A stretch of 61,410 bases of DNA from SMWD01 sp051008895. Its GTDB lineage: Bacteria; Pseudomonadota; Gammaproteobacteria; Steroidobacterales; GCA-2729495. The notes under the pieces were generated by a model, which saw nothing but the letters and a program-made list of their open reading frames with translations, searched no databases and was not told the origin of the DNA. Every line of letters begins with the position of its first letter. Position 1 is the first letter of the stretch. Below, piece by piece: positions 51,664 through 61,085 of this stretch. The stretch spans positions 1 to 61,410 of the forward strand of contig JBPCXI010000047.1 in the NCBI GenBank assembly GCA_051008895.1, given 5' to 3'. The position numbers and the translations under genes were made by a program.

Positions 51664-51792
51664 CTATACGATCGGCAGGTTATTCAGCGACAGGATGCCG
51701 TAAATCGGGCTGGCGACCGCAATCACGAAGAATGCGACGGTGTAACAAACGGCTTCGAATCTCTTGCTCCAATCCTGGTTGCGATTAAACAT
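51664..51792 (-). CDS. Small single-helix membrane protein
   Basis: A 42-residue protein: a charged N-terminus (NRNQDWSKRFEAV), then one hydrophobic helix (CYTVAFFVIAVASPIYGILSL). The start ATG at 51790-51792 follows GGAGA at 5 bases. It is divergent from the Crp-family regulator and downstream of the HemF-like gene on the opposite strand. The family is unknown to me; a subunit of a respiratory or regulatory membrane complex is possible. Confidence 0.5.
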   Translation of the reverse strand: MFNRNQDWSKRFEAVCYTVAFFVIAVASPIYGILSLNNLPIV

Positions 51793-51870
51793 GTCTGTCT
51801 CCATCTCGGTTGGTTGGCGTACCGGCCTTCCCGGCACAGCTATAGATTCGGTCATCAGGGCCTTTAGATC

Positions 51871-51886
51871 TGTCAAGGGGTTGACA
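51871..51886. promoter_or_regulatory. Palindromic operator candidate before the Crp-family gene
   Basis: TGTCAA-GGGG-TTGACA, a perfect 6-bp inverted repeat with a 4-base spacer, lies 29 bases before the regulator start. TTGACA also reads as a -35 box. The spacing and symmetry suit a dimeric helix-turn-helix regulator, so autoregulation is possible. Confidence 0.5.
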
Positions 51887-51915
51887 CAACTCGCGAGTAG
51901 CCGGAATCTAGTGGC

Positions 51916-52611
51916 ATGAAGCGACTGAGCCCCAGTGACGTGCTGCGCCAGAATGAGCTGTTCGCCGGTCTCCCGGACGAATCGTTCGCGCAGGTTGTAG
52001 CGCTGGCCAATACCCGCACCTACGCCAAGGGCGCGAGCATCTTCATGCAGGGCGATCCCGGTGACTCGTTGTATGGTGTCGCGTCCGGCAAGGTGCTGAT
52101 CAGCGCCAGCGGCGCCGATGGCAAGGAAGTCTCGCTGAACCTGCAGGAACCCGGCAGCGTGTTCGGCGAGGTCGCACTGCTGGACGGGCAACCACGCACG
52201 GCGAGCGCAACGACCGCGGCGAAATGCGAACTCGTGATCATTCAGCGCGATCATTTTCAGCAGCTGCTAAAACGCGAACCGACTGTCGCGATCCATTTGC
52301 TGGAACTGGTCTGTCAGCGCGTCCGCTGGACCAGCGGCATGGCCGAAGACTCGGTACTACTGCCGGTGCCGGCGCGCCTCGCGAAGCGTTTGCTGACGAT
52401 GGCCGAGATTAACGGCCGGCCGCACGCGAACGGTATTGAACTCGTAATCTCGCAGGCCGAACTCGCGGCCTTCCTCGGCGTGTCGCGCCAGATCGTCAAC
52501 CAGTACCTGCAGACCTGGAAACGCTCGGGCTGGGTCGAGCTCGCACGCGGGCGCATCGTTGTCGTCGATCACGACGCGCTCGACGACGTGGGTAGCGGCT
52601 TCGAAGACTGA
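51916..52611 (+). CDS. Crp/Fnr-family transcriptional regulator
   Basis: A 231-residue regulator. The N-terminal cyclic-nucleotide-binding fold has GDSLYGVASGKVLIS and the phosphate-binding cassette FGEVALLDGQPRTASA. The C-terminal winged helix is ISQAELAAFLGVSRQIVNQYLQTWKRSGWVELARGRIVV. There are no N-terminal cysteines for an Fnr-type iron-sulfur cluster. Located between the oxidative operon and the second DUF1838 gene, so it may control either or both. Confidence 0.9.
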   Translation: MKRLSPSDVLRQNELFAGLPDESFAQVVALANTRTYAKGASIFMQGDPGDSLYGVASGKVLISASGADGKEVSLNLQEPGSVFGEVALLDGQPRTASATTAAKCELVIIQRDHFQQLLKREPTVAIHLLELVCQRVRWTSGMAEDSVLLPVPARLAKRLLTMAEINGRPHANGIELVISQAELAAFLGVSRQIVNQYLQTWKRSGWVELARGRIVVVDHDALDDVGSGFED

Positions 52612-52658
52612 GCAATCGCAGCGCCGACACTCAAGAAGTAAACAAAGGAATTAGCAAT

Positions 52659-53645
52659 ATGGCGAACTCGAAACACGAGATCTCGGGCGGATTATCGCGA
52701 CGTCGTTTACTCGCTACCGCCGGCGGCATCGCAGCCGCGGGCGCGGCTGGCAACACGGCCGCGGCCACGCAATCCATTGCGCGCGACGAAGGGCCGTTCC
52801 GCATGACGCCGACCAGCGTGATGACGATGCCGAAAGACCCGCGGCTCGACCTCAACGACCCGGAAACCAACTTCATGGCGATGCTGAAACTGCGCGCCGA
52901 CATCGCGGAGAAAGATTGCCTGTTCGCGTTTCCGGGCGAGGCATGGGCGATGGTGCCGCAGGAACAGAACTACCGCTGCTTCAAGACGTTCGGCATCGGC
53001 GCGACGCGTATCGAAGAGGTGCCGGAAGGCTGGCGCATTTACAGCCGCGAGGTGCTGTATTACCTCGACCCGGAAACCGGTGAGATCCTGGAAACCTGGA
53101 ACAACCCGTTCCTCGGCGGCCGCGAAGTCGAGGTCATGCACATCGCGAACGACCCGGTGAACGGCGTGTTCATGCGCGAAGGCGGCCACCCGGTGCTGCG
53201 ACCGCCCTACCCTTACATATCGTTCGGCGACGACGTCGTGTTCCAGTGGAATTTCTACATCTTCAAACCAGCACCGCTGACGCGCAGCGAGTACCCGCTG
53301 TACTCGTCCGGTGACATCGACCAGCACGCCGAGCTCTGGGGCATCAAGGGCCGCAAGAGCGAGATCCTCGATCCTGACATCACGTCCGCATCGTGCGTGA
53401 TGTCCTGGAGTCGCGTCGCCGGCTGGCTGCCGTTCATGGAGATGGGCTCGAGACCCGGTTCGATGGTCTTCCACAGCCACAGCATGAAACTGCTGAACGG
53501 CGTCGACGACCTGCCGCGCTACATACTCGATTTCACGGAGAAGAATTTTCCGAAATACCTGCAGGCGCCGACGGAATGGAATGGACCGCAGATGACGTCG
53601 GCCGCCGGCGAATTCAAGAATAAGATCGATGCGGCGAAAAAATGA
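52659..53645 (+). CDS. Tat-exported DUF1838 protein (2)
   Basis: A 328-residue DUF1838 protein with a strong Tat signal (SRRRLLATAGGIAAAGAAG). The mature domain includes WRIYSREVLYYLDPETGEILETWNNPFLGGREVEVMHI and FQWNFYIFKPAPL, then MSWSRVAGWLPFMEMGSRPGSMVFHSHS, corresponding to the end of the paralogue at 45999. AAGGAA lies 9 bases before the ATG. It follows the regulator by 47 bases and may be co-transcribed with it. Function unknown. Confidence 0.85.
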   Translation: MANSKHEISGGLSRRRLLATAGGIAAAGAAGNTAAATQSIARDEGPFRMTPTSVMTMPKDPRLDLNDPETNFMAMLKLRADIAEKDCLFAFPGEAWAMVPQEQNYRCFKTFGIGATRIEEVPEGWRIYSREVLYYLDPETGEILETWNNPFLGGREVEVMHIANDPVNGVFMREGGHPVLRPPYPYISFGDDVVFQWNFYIFKPAPLTRSEYPLYSSGDIDQHAELWGIKGRKSEILDPDITSASCVMSWSRVAGWLPFMEMGSRPGSMVFHSHSMKLLNGVDDLPRYILDFTEKNFPKYLQAPTEWNGPQMTSAAGEFKNKIDAAKK

Positions 53646-53671
53646 GCCGCCGGAAAGGGTAACGGCGCCGC

Positions 53672-54790
53672 CTAGGCCGCGGCCGGGCTCCGCAGCAGGC
53701 CCCAGGCACGCAGCGACAGCGCGCCGATGCCGAGCAACATGACCGCGGTCGCAATCGGTGTGCCGACGGCGGGCACGATATAGAAGATCCTGATCGCGAT
53801 TGTAACGATCGCAATCGCCGACCAGGCGAGCCACAAATTCACGTCGCCGCCGCGACCGAAGCGCGCCAGGCCGGCGCGCGCGATCAGAATGATGCCGACC
53901 AATGTGCCGAGCAGCAAAAGCAGCGCGTAGCCCAGCACCACGACACCGCCAAGTAGAGCCCCGATACCGGTGGCGAATAACAGCATCGCAATTACCGGCG
54001 TCGTCGCGAAAACGACAAGACCGGTCACGAGACTCGCACCCGGTCGCGCGATCAACAGGTCGGCGCACGCGTCACATTGCCGGCGAAATAGCGAGTACAG
54101 CACACCGGCCGCGAAGATCATCGCCAGCAGAATGAACACAGTCTGCGGCCAGCCCCCGGATTCGTCGTCCTCGACCGGCGCCTTCATCACGACGTTGCCC
54201 GCGACGACCGCGCCGTCCGCAATGTCGGGATCGCGCTCGCAGTGGCAGATCAGGTCGCCGTTGATGATCGCGCCGTCAGCGATGCGCACCGTGTCACCGG
54301 CGAGCTCGGCGTTGCCGTTGATGCGCCCGGAAATCTCGATGTCGCGCGCCGCGATCCTGACGCCGTCTCCGACATCACCGTCAACGCGGACCTCGGCGCC
54401 GGCCAGCCAGGCCCAGTCGGCGATGTTGCTGTTGCTGTCGAGCCGAATTTCCGCGCCCGCGGCGACGACGTGCCCCTTGACGATGTCGCTGATGACGATC
54501 GTGCGCCCGGCCAGCCGCGCGTCGTCGCCGATGCGTGCCTCGAGTGTGATATCCCGTCCGGCCGCGAGCACGTCTTCGCTGACAGCGTCTGCGATCAGAA
54601 TGCTACGGCCGCCGACGACCGCGTCACCGCGCACAAGCGCGCGGATTTCTACGTCCTGGCCCGCAATATAGAGATCGTTCGGCACCGTTTCGTTGATGAC
54701 GACACGCTGGCCGACCTGCTGCGCGAGCGCGGCAGGGCCAATGCAAAAAACGGTGAACCCGAGGATCAGAATCGCACGCGTAGTGGTCAT
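53672..54790 (-). CDS. Exported beta-helix (bactofilin-like) protein with C-terminal membrane helices
   Basis: A 372-residue protein with a signal peptide (cleavage near ALA-QQVG). Residues about 30-200 are a repetitive right-handed beta-helix-type region with many short G-D/V-A units (NDLYIAGQDVEIRALVRGDAVVGGRSI, DGVRIAARDIEISGRINGNAELAGDTV), bactofilin-like. About four transmembrane helices follow from ILLAMIFAAGVLYSL. I infer a membrane-anchored periplasmic scaffold. Its end is 26 bases from the convergent DUF1838 gene. Confidence 0.7.
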   Translation of the reverse strand: MTTTRAILILGFTVFCIGPAALAQQVGQRVVINETVPNDLYIAGQDVEIRALVRGDAVVGGRSILIADAVSEDVLAAGRDITLEARIGDDARLAGRTIVISDIVKGHVVAAGAEIRLDSNSNIADWAWLAGAEVRVDGDVGDGVRIAARDIEISGRINGNAELAGDTVRIADGAIINGDLICHCERDPDIADGAVVAGNVVMKAPVEDDESGGWPQTVFILLAMIFAAGVLYSLFRRQCDACADLLIARPGASLVTGLVVFATTPVIAMLLFATGIGALLGGVVVLGYALLLLLGTLVGIILIARAGLARFGRGGDVNLWLAWSAIAIVTIAIRIFYIVPAVGTPIATAVMLLGIGALSLRAWGLLRSPAAA

Positions 54791-54861
54791 GTGGTGCTCG
54801 CGAATACGCTTGCGGTAATTGTCGCACAGGCCGGCGTGACCCGGATACGCGAAGTTCGAGT

Positions 54862-56550
54862 ATGCTTCGCCGGGCCATGGAGACTTCGCTCGATATCTGG
54901 CGCCTGCTCGCCGGCGTCGCGCTATTCCTGTTCGCGATGACGCAACTCGAGGCCGCGCTGCAGTCGCTCGGCGGCCGCTCGGTCGCGCTGTTTCTGAAGC
55001 GTCGGGCGCGCAACCGCGTGACCGCGGTGCTCAGCGGCATCGCGACGACCGCGTTCCTGCAGAGCAGTTCGGTCGTCGGTCTGATGGTGCTCGCATTCAC
55101 CGGGGCCGGCCTGCTTACACTGCCCAGCGCGCTGGCGATCATCTTCGGCTCGAACCTCGGCACGACGTTCACCGGCTGGATCGTCGCGACGCTCGGCTTC
55201 AAGTTCGAGATCTTTACGCTGGCCTACCCTGCGATCGCCATCGGCGGCGCCGCGCTGCTGTTCGGCCGCGGGCGCTGGGCCGAGGGCGGTCGCGCGTTAC
55301 TCGGTCTCGGCCTGCTGCTGCTCGGCCTCTACTATATGAAGCAGAGCGTCGCCGGAATCGAGCAGCTGATCGACATCCAGAATCTCGCCGGGCTCGCGCC
55401 GTGGCAGTACTTGCTGTTCGGCGTCGTCGTCGCCGCGGTGATCCAGTCAAGCTCGGCGACAATGATGATGACGATGGCGGCGCTGAACGCCGGTATCATC
55501 TCGCTGCCCAACGCGGCCGCGATCGCGATCGGCGCGGATCTGGGCACGACGACGACGGTATTGCTCGGCGCGCTGAAGGGCTCTTCGGAGAAAAAACGCG
55601 CGGCGCTCGGCCACGTGATTTTCAACGCGGTCACCGACATCATTGCGTTCGCGCTGCGGGTGCCGCTACTCGGCCTGATCGCAACGCTGGGTCTCCAGGA
55701 CCCGTTGTATTCGCTCGTCGCGTTCCACAGCCTGTTCAACCTGATCGGTCTGTGCGTCTTCCTGCCCGTCACCGTGCCGTTCGCGAACTTCCTCGAGCGC
55801 CTGGTGCCGGCAGACGACGCCCGCGAGGCCCGCTATCTCAGCGACGTCAGCCCGGCGGTCAACGAAGCCGCGCTGGCCGCCGTCGAACGCGAAACGTCGC
55901 TGCTGATCGCACGCGCGCTGCATCTCGCACGCACCGCGTTCGACCCGGTAATCGCCAAGCCGCAAGGACGCCTGCCGGTCCCGCACGAGCGTGGCATCGA
56001 GGCATCTACCGACCGACCGTTCGATGAACTGTATCGTGCGAGCAAGCAACTCGAAGGTGAAATTGTCGAATTTGCGACGCGGCTGCAGGGCGGCGGGCTC
56101 GAGGAGCAGGACTCGCTGCGCCTAACGCACCTCTTGACCGCGTCTCGACGCGCGATGCGCAGCGCGAAAGCGATCAAAGACGTGCGCCATAACCTGATCG
56201 ACTTCGCGAGCCCGGCCAGCGGAGCTGCACAGGGCTACCTCAAGCAATTCGCCGATAGCATGCACGATTATCTTAACGACCTGTTCGCGTTGCGCGACCG
56301 CGATGCCGACGCACTGCATTTCGACGACCTCGCCGCGCTGCTACAGCAACTGCATCGTCGGCACGACATGATTCACGAGACCGTATTCAGCGACGTGCGC
56401 GACCGTCACGTCGACGAAACGCTGGTGTCGACGCTGCTGAACGTCAACCGCGAACTGATGAATTGTCAGTTCTGGCTGCTGATGTCACTGGCCAGCTATC
56501 ACCTGACCGAGGAACAGGCGGCGGACCTGGAGCAGATTCCGGCCACCTGA
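54862..56550 (+). CDS. Na/Pi cotransporter-family protein with PhoU domain
   Basis: A 562-residue membrane protein of the PNaS family. Two inverted-repeat halves each carry the QSSS motif (AFLQSSSVVGL and AVIQSSSATMM), with LGTTFTGWIV and LGTTTTVLLG partner loops. A C-terminal helical region from about residue 350 resembles a PhoU-like domain. It moves phosphate, or another anion, with sodium across the inner membrane. The start may be ATG 54862 or ATG 54877. Divergent from the beta-helix protein gene. Confidence 0.9.
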   Translation: MLRRAMETSLDIWRLLAGVALFLFAMTQLEAALQSLGGRSVALFLKRRARNRVTAVLSGIATTAFLQSSSVVGLMVLAFTGAGLLTLPSALAIIFGSNLGTTFTGWIVATLGFKFEIFTLAYPAIAIGGAALLFGRGRWAEGGRALLGLGLLLLGLYYMKQSVAGIEQLIDIQNLAGLAPWQYLLFGVVVAAVIQSSSATMMMTMAALNAGIISLPNAAAIAIGADLGTTTTVLLGALKGSSEKKRAALGHVIFNAVTDIIAFALRVPLLGLIATLGLQDPLYSLVAFHSLFNLIGLCVFLPVTVPFANFLERLVPADDAREARYLSDVSPAVNEAALAAVERETSLLIARALHLARTAFDPVIAKPQGRLPVPHERGIEASTDRPFDELYRASKQLEGEIVEFATRLQGGGLEEQDSLRLTHLLTASRRAMRSAKAIKDVRHNLIDFASPASGAAQGYLKQFADSMHDYLNDLFALRDRDADALHFDDLAALLQQLHRRHDMIHETVFSDVRDRHVDETLVSTLLNVNRELMNCQFWLLMSLASYHLTEEQAADLEQIPAT

Positions 56551-56606
56551 CGCCGCCCGAGGGGCACAGATCCAGCGCTGCGCCAAGCGCGTATTAACAA
56601 GTGCAA

Positions 56607-58040
56607 ATGGGCGCAACTGCCAATGAGCGATGGGGGCCGGTGTTGGAAGCTCGACAAACCAGACTTTTGCTGACGCTGCTGTTCGTCGGCGTGCTGATGG
56701 GCGCCCTCGATCTGGCAATCATCGGCCCCGCGTTGCCCGCGATCAAGGCAGAATTCGGCATTGTCGATCGCCAGCTGTCCGTGCTGCTCAATGCTTACGT
56801 GCTGTGCCAGCTGCTCGGCACGCCGCTGCTGGCGAAACTGTCCGACCGCTTCGGTCCCCGCGCTATCTATATTCTCAGTATCGCGCTGTTCGCGGTCGGA
56901 TCGCTCGTGCTCGTCGTCGCGACGACCCCCGCGATGCTGTTCTATGGCCGCGCGATCCAGGGCTTCGGCGCCGGTGGCATCTTCCCGGTCGCCGCCGCAG
57001 TGATCGCCGCGAAGCTGCCGTTCGAGGAGCGCGGCCCGGCGCTCGGCGTGCTCGGCGCCGTATTCGGCATGGCGTTCCTGATCGGCCCGATCCTCGGCGG
57101 CATCCTGCTGCAGTTCGCGTGGCAATGGCTGTTCGTGATCAACCTGCCGATCGCGGCGCTGCTGATCGTCGGCGCAATCCGCCTGTTGCCGACGACGTCG
57201 GAGCAACGGCCGTTGCCGTTCGACTACAGGGGCGCTGCGCTTCTCGCCGTCGCGCTGACTTCCCTCGTCCTCGCCGTCAACAACATCGACACGAACGCAG
57301 TAATCGCGAGTCTCGCAAGCTGGCAGGTCGGTGGATTGCTGATCATCGTGGCCGTGTTCACGCCGCTGTTCTGGCGCACAGAGAAACGCGCGCGCGATCC
57401 AATCATCGATCCGAAGTTCTTCGCGTCCCGCCAGATCGTGATCGCGTGCCTGATCAGCGCCGGCGTCGGCGCGCTGCAATCGGGCGGCGTGTTTTATCCC
57501 GCGCTCGCCGTAGCATCGATTGGCATCGACGCATCGACGGCCGCATGGCTGTTGCTGCCCGGCGTGCTGGTATCGACCATTGCTTCGCCGATCGCCGGTC
57601 GCTTGGTGAATCGCGTCGGTTCGCGTACGGTCGTACTCGCGAGCCTCGCACTGCTCGTCGCCAGCCTTTCAATCTACGCGTTGACCGACCTCCGCATCGC
57701 GACTTTCGTGCTCGCCAGCATGCTGAGCGGACTCGGCATGGCGGGGCTGCTCGGCGCGCCACTGCGCTTCATCGTGATGCGCGAGACCGGGGCTGGCCAA
57801 CATGCCGCCGGCCAGGGCCTGCTCAGCGTCTCAACGTCGATCGGCCGCCTGCTCGGCGCCGCGATCGTCGGCAGCATTGCGACATCGGCCGGGGGCGGCG
57901 CGGCAGGTTACCAGGCCGCATTTGTCGCGATGGCTCTGCTCGCCGGTACAATGCTCGCGGTCGCGTGGCCGTTGCGGACGCATTTACCGCAGGGCGGCGA
58001 CAAGCCTGCTGTCACAGCGCGAGCATCCGCGGAGGCCTGA
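56607..58040 (+). CDS. DHA2-like MFS transporter, paralogue of 44592 protein
   Basis: A 477-residue MFS protein closely related to the one at 44592: LLFVGVLMGALDLAIIGPALPAI, KLSDRFGPRAIYI and GAVFGMAFLIGPILGGILL recur. Export by proton antiport is inferred as before. It has no operon partners, but follows the Na/Pi gene by 56 bases. GTG 56601 is an alternative start. The remnant of a GDSL hydrolase follows. Confidence 0.87.
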   Translation: MGATANERWGPVLEARQTRLLLTLLFVGVLMGALDLAIIGPALPAIKAEFGIVDRQLSVLLNAYVLCQLLGTPLLAKLSDRFGPRAIYILSIALFAVGSLVLVVATTPAMLFYGRAIQGFGAGGIFPVAAAVIAAKLPFEERGPALGVLGAVFGMAFLIGPILGGILLQFAWQWLFVINLPIAALLIVGAIRLLPTTSEQRPLPFDYRGAALLAVALTSLVLAVNNIDTNAVIASLASWQVGGLLIIVAVFTPLFWRTEKRARDPIIDPKFFASRQIVIACLISAGVGALQSGGVFYPALAVASIGIDASTAAWLLLPGVLVSTIASPIAGRLVNRVGSRTVVLASLALLVASLSIYALTDLRIATFVLASMLSGLGMAGLLGAPLRFIVMRETGAGQHAAGQGLLSVSTSIGRLLGAAIVGSIATSAGGGAAGYQAAFVAMALLAGTMLAVAWPLRTHLPQGGDKPAVTARASAEA

Positions 58041-58130
58041 TTTGTGCCGCCTGGGGTAGCCGTCACGGCGTCGCCGCACCCAACTTCTGCTGCCACAAAA
58101 CAGCGCGTGTCAATTGGTGCTCGCGCCGCC

Positions 58131-58290
58131 ATATTTCGGGATGACATTCACCCGACACGTGCCGGACATGCGATTTTCTGGGACGTGATTCGCACGACAG
58201 CTTGGGTACCGATCCCCGCCAGCATTTGGCTATTCGGATCGGCGCTGATCTTGCCGGGCCGGGTGCGTAAACACGCAGCATCGACGAGCC
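58131..58290 (+). pseudogene. Remnant of a VPLPA-CTERM GDSL/SGNH hydrolase
   Basis: Translation of this stretch gives DDIHPTRAGHAIFWDVI, which matches the Asp-x-x-His catalytic block of GDSL/SGNH esterases, and then VPIPASIWLFGSAL with a hydrophobic segment and RVRKH, a degraded VPLPA-CTERM sorting tail. No start or nucleophile Ser block is visible upstream, so this is the 3' end of a lost gene. It happens to be in frame with the TonB receptor gene downstream. Confidence 0.65.
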
Positions 58291-58469
58291 GCGCGACCCA
58301 ACCCGGAAAACCCGGCATGTGCGGGGTATCCTTTTCGTTTACCCGTCAGCGACGCGGCGCCCCGCTATGCCGCTTGCTGCGCGGCGATTGTGCTACGCTC
58401 TTACGACCGGGCTCGCAACCCGGCGCGGGTGTGTCGTTATCAAGAGGATTTCACGGGGGAATCGTCAAA

Positions 58470-61085
58470 GTGTCCAGAATTTTCGGCCGTCTATATATAA
58501 GCGGTATCGTCGTAAGTCTGTCAGCCATATTCCAGCCTGCCGTATTGGCCCAGGATACGCCCGCGGCGAGACCTGTCCTCGAAGAACTCGTGGTGTCCGC
58601 GCGCAAGGTGCAGGAAAGCCTGCAGGACGTTCCAGTGTCGGTCGTCGTGATGAGCGGCGAGAGAGTCTCCGAAGCCGGCATCATGAAGATCGAGCAACTG
58701 GTGCCTTACATACCCAACTTCGCGATGTCGGAGACCGGCATCGGCACGAATTTGTACGTGCGCGGCATCGGCTCTGGCATTAACCAGGGCTTCGAACAGT
58801 CGGTCGGCATGTACATCGACGGCATCTATTACGGCCGCGCGCAGCTGATTCGCGCACCGTTCCTCGACCTCGCACAGGTCGAAGCGCTGCGCGGCCCGCA
58901 GGTGACGATCCTCGGCAACAACAGCATCGCGGGCGCTTTAATCCTGACGACCAACAAGCCGAGCCAGGAGTTCGAGGCGTCGGTCAACGTGCTGGCCGGC
59001 GAGGACGGTGAAGTCGAGCTGACGGGCGTCCTGTCCGGGCCGCTGTTCAGCCAGCTGGCTGGCCGCGTCGCGCTGCGCTACCGCGCGATGGACGGCTATT
59101 TAGAGAACAATATCAATCCGGGCGACGAGCCGGACCGAGAGGAACTCAGCGGGCGCGCGACACTGAACTGGATCGCCGACACCTGGGACGCAACGCTGAA
59201 GGTGGAGCGCAACGAATTTGACGTCAAGGGCCGGCAGATCGAGATCTTCAGCCAAGTGCCGTCACTGGTCCCGGGTGATCCGGATTTCGCGCTGCATGAA
59301 TCACTCGCCAGCAACACCGGCTTCAGCCGAAATACCGGCAGCTTCGGGCTCTGGAACGACTTTTTCTGCCGCGGCGAGACGCCACCGACCGCCCCGTGCA
59401 CCGGCAACGAGCAGGGCGCGACCTACACGGAGTACCTCGGAGGCTTCTTTGACAACAATCCTGCTATCCAGAACGACCAGCTCGACTTCATCCGCGGCGC
59501 CAATACCGCGGGTGCGAATATTCCAAGCATTACCGGAAACGGCGACCGCAGCGACAACACCATCACCGCGGCCGTGCTGACGCTGAACTTCGATATAGGC
59601 GAGCACCAGCTGCAGTCGATATCCGGCTTCCTCGACTACGATTACGACGAGATCTGCGACTGCGACTTCACCGGCGCGGACCAGTTCCTGTTGCAGTCCG
59701 TCGAGGAGTTCACACAGTTCAGCCAGGAACTGCGCTGGACGTCGCCGCAAGACGGCCGCGCGCGCTGGATGGCCGGCATCTACTACCAGCAGGACGATCT
59801 CGATTTCGGCGATCAGATCTTCGTGCCGATCGGCGGCGGCGTGACCCGGCTCGTCGGCTACGCGACGACCGGCGATCCGGCCGGCGCGGACGCGGCGATC
59901 GGCGACACATCCGCGTTCCGCGACTTCCGCCAGAAGACCTACAACAGCGCAGTGTTCGGCCAGCTCGGATTCGACTTCACGGACCGCTGGCGCGCAAGTA
60001 TCGGCGCGCGCTATTCGCATGTCGAGAAAGAAGCCGTGCGCGTGTTGCAGGAAGGCGACCTTGACCGCCGCGCGTTCGACCTGTCCGACCCGGACGATTT
60101 CGCACGTTTATCGACCGGCGCGGTGCTCTACTCGGCGATCTTTAAGGCCGCATTCCACCAGCTAGCCGGAAACCGTGAGGAAGACCAGCTGTCGTGGGAG
60201 CTCGTTACCGAATTCGATGCGACCGACGAAATCATGGTCTACGCATCGGCGAAGCAGGGCTTCAAGTCCGGCGGCTACGACGTGCGCTCGAACAGCGAAC
60301 CCGATCCCGGCACGACCGGCGCCGGCGTGCTGTTCCCGGCGTTCCTGCAACCCGTCGTGGCCGGCAACGTGGACCCCGGCTCATTCGAGTTCGAAGACGA
60401 GGAAGCGCTCGCGTTCGAGCTCGGCTCGAAGATGTCGCTGCTCGGCGGCGCCGCGGACCTCGGCGTGACGGTTTTCTACACGCAGTTCGACAACCTGCAG
60501 GTGTCAATCTTCGACGGCACGCTCGGCTTCAACGTCGGCAACGCGGCCGAAGCGACGTCGCAGGGCGTCGAGCTCGACGGCCGCTGGCTGATCACGGACC
60601 AGTGGATGTTGACCGGCTCCCTCGCTTACCTCGACTTCGAGTTCGACAATTTCCCGAACGGCCAGTGCAACCAGGGTCAGGCGCCGACGTCGCCGGACGG
60701 CAAGTGCGATTACTCGGGGCTCACGAACCAATACGTCGCCAAGTGGTCCGGTGCGTTTGGCCTCAACTACGAGCAGCAGATCGCTGCGCTGCTCTTCCGC
60801 GGCACCCTGGACGTGCTGTTCACGGACGAATTCGAGCCGTCGCAGAACCTCGACCCGCGCGTGACGCAGGATGCTTACGCTAAGGTCAACTTGAGGTTGG
60901 CGCTCGGCGCGCCGGACGGGCGCTGGGAGGTCGCGGTGCTGGGTAGGAATCTCACCGATGAGACGATCGTGACGTACGCGAACGACACGCCGCTGGCCTT
61001 CAGCCAGTTCAGATCGCCGTCGTTCTATGGGTTTGTAGACCGCCCGCGTTCGTTCGCGCTGCAGGCGAGCCTTAGATTCCCGTAA
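58470..61085 (+). CDS. TonB-dependent outer-membrane receptor
   Basis: An 871-residue receptor of the iron-complex/sphingomonad type. Signal peptide to AVLA-Q. Then EELVVSARKVQESLQDVPVSV opens the plug domain (TonB-box-like VVSARK). The plug has YVRGIGSGIN and VEALRGPQVTILGNNSIAGAL. The 22-strand barrel follows, with the family-typical ASAKQGFKSGGYD and the end SFALQASLRFP. The start is GTG 58470, with GGGGGA 9 bases upstream, because the signal peptide begins there; an in-frame extension to 58044 crosses the pseudogene. Substrate unknown. Confidence 0.9.
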   Translation: MSRIFGRLYISGIVVSLSAIFQPAVLAQDTPAARPVLEELVVSARKVQESLQDVPVSVVVMSGERVSEAGIMKIEQLVPYIPNFAMSETGIGTNLYVRGIGSGINQGFEQSVGMYIDGIYYGRAQLIRAPFLDLAQVEALRGPQVTILGNNSIAGALILTTNKPSQEFEASVNVLAGEDGEVELTGVLSGPLFSQLAGRVALRYRAMDGYLENNINPGDEPDREELSGRATLNWIADTWDATLKVERNEFDVKGRQIEIFSQVPSLVPGDPDFALHESLASNTGFSRNTGSFGLWNDFFCRGETPPTAPCTGNEQGATYTEYLGGFFDNNPAIQNDQLDFIRGANTAGANIPSITGNGDRSDNTITAAVLTLNFDIGEHQLQSISGFLDYDYDEICDCDFTGADQFLLQSVEEFTQFSQELRWTSPQDGRARWMAGIYYQQDDLDFGDQIFVPIGGGVTRLVGYATTGDPAGADAAIGDTSAFRDFRQKTYNSAVFGQLGFDFTDRWRASIGARYSHVEKEAVRVLQEGDLDRRAFDLSDPDDFARLSTGAVLYSAIFKAAFHQLAGNREEDQLSWELVTEFDATDEIMVYASAKQGFKSGGYDVRSNSEPDPGTTGAGVLFPAFLQPVVAGNVDPGSFEFEDEEALAFELGSKMSLLGGAADLGVTVFYTQFDNLQVSIFDGTLGFNVGNAAEATSQGVELDGRWLITDQWMLTGSLAYLDFEFDNFPNGQCNQGQAPTSPDGKCDYSGLTNQYVAKWSGAFGLNYEQQIAALLFRGTLDVLFTDEFEPSQNLDPRVTQDAYAKVNLRLALGAPDGRWEVAVLGRNLTDETIVTYANDTPLAFSQFRSPSFYGFVDRPRSFALQASLRFP

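Noticed and set aside
52707..54068. Open frame of 453 codons opposite the second DUF1838 gene and the end of the beta-helix gene
   Set aside because: Overlaps two supported genes, with His/Arg-rich shadow composition.
58044..58469. N-terminal extension of the TonB receptor
   Set aside because: Contains the GDSL/VPLPA remnant; the receptor signal peptide begins at GTG 58470 after a good ribosome-binding site.
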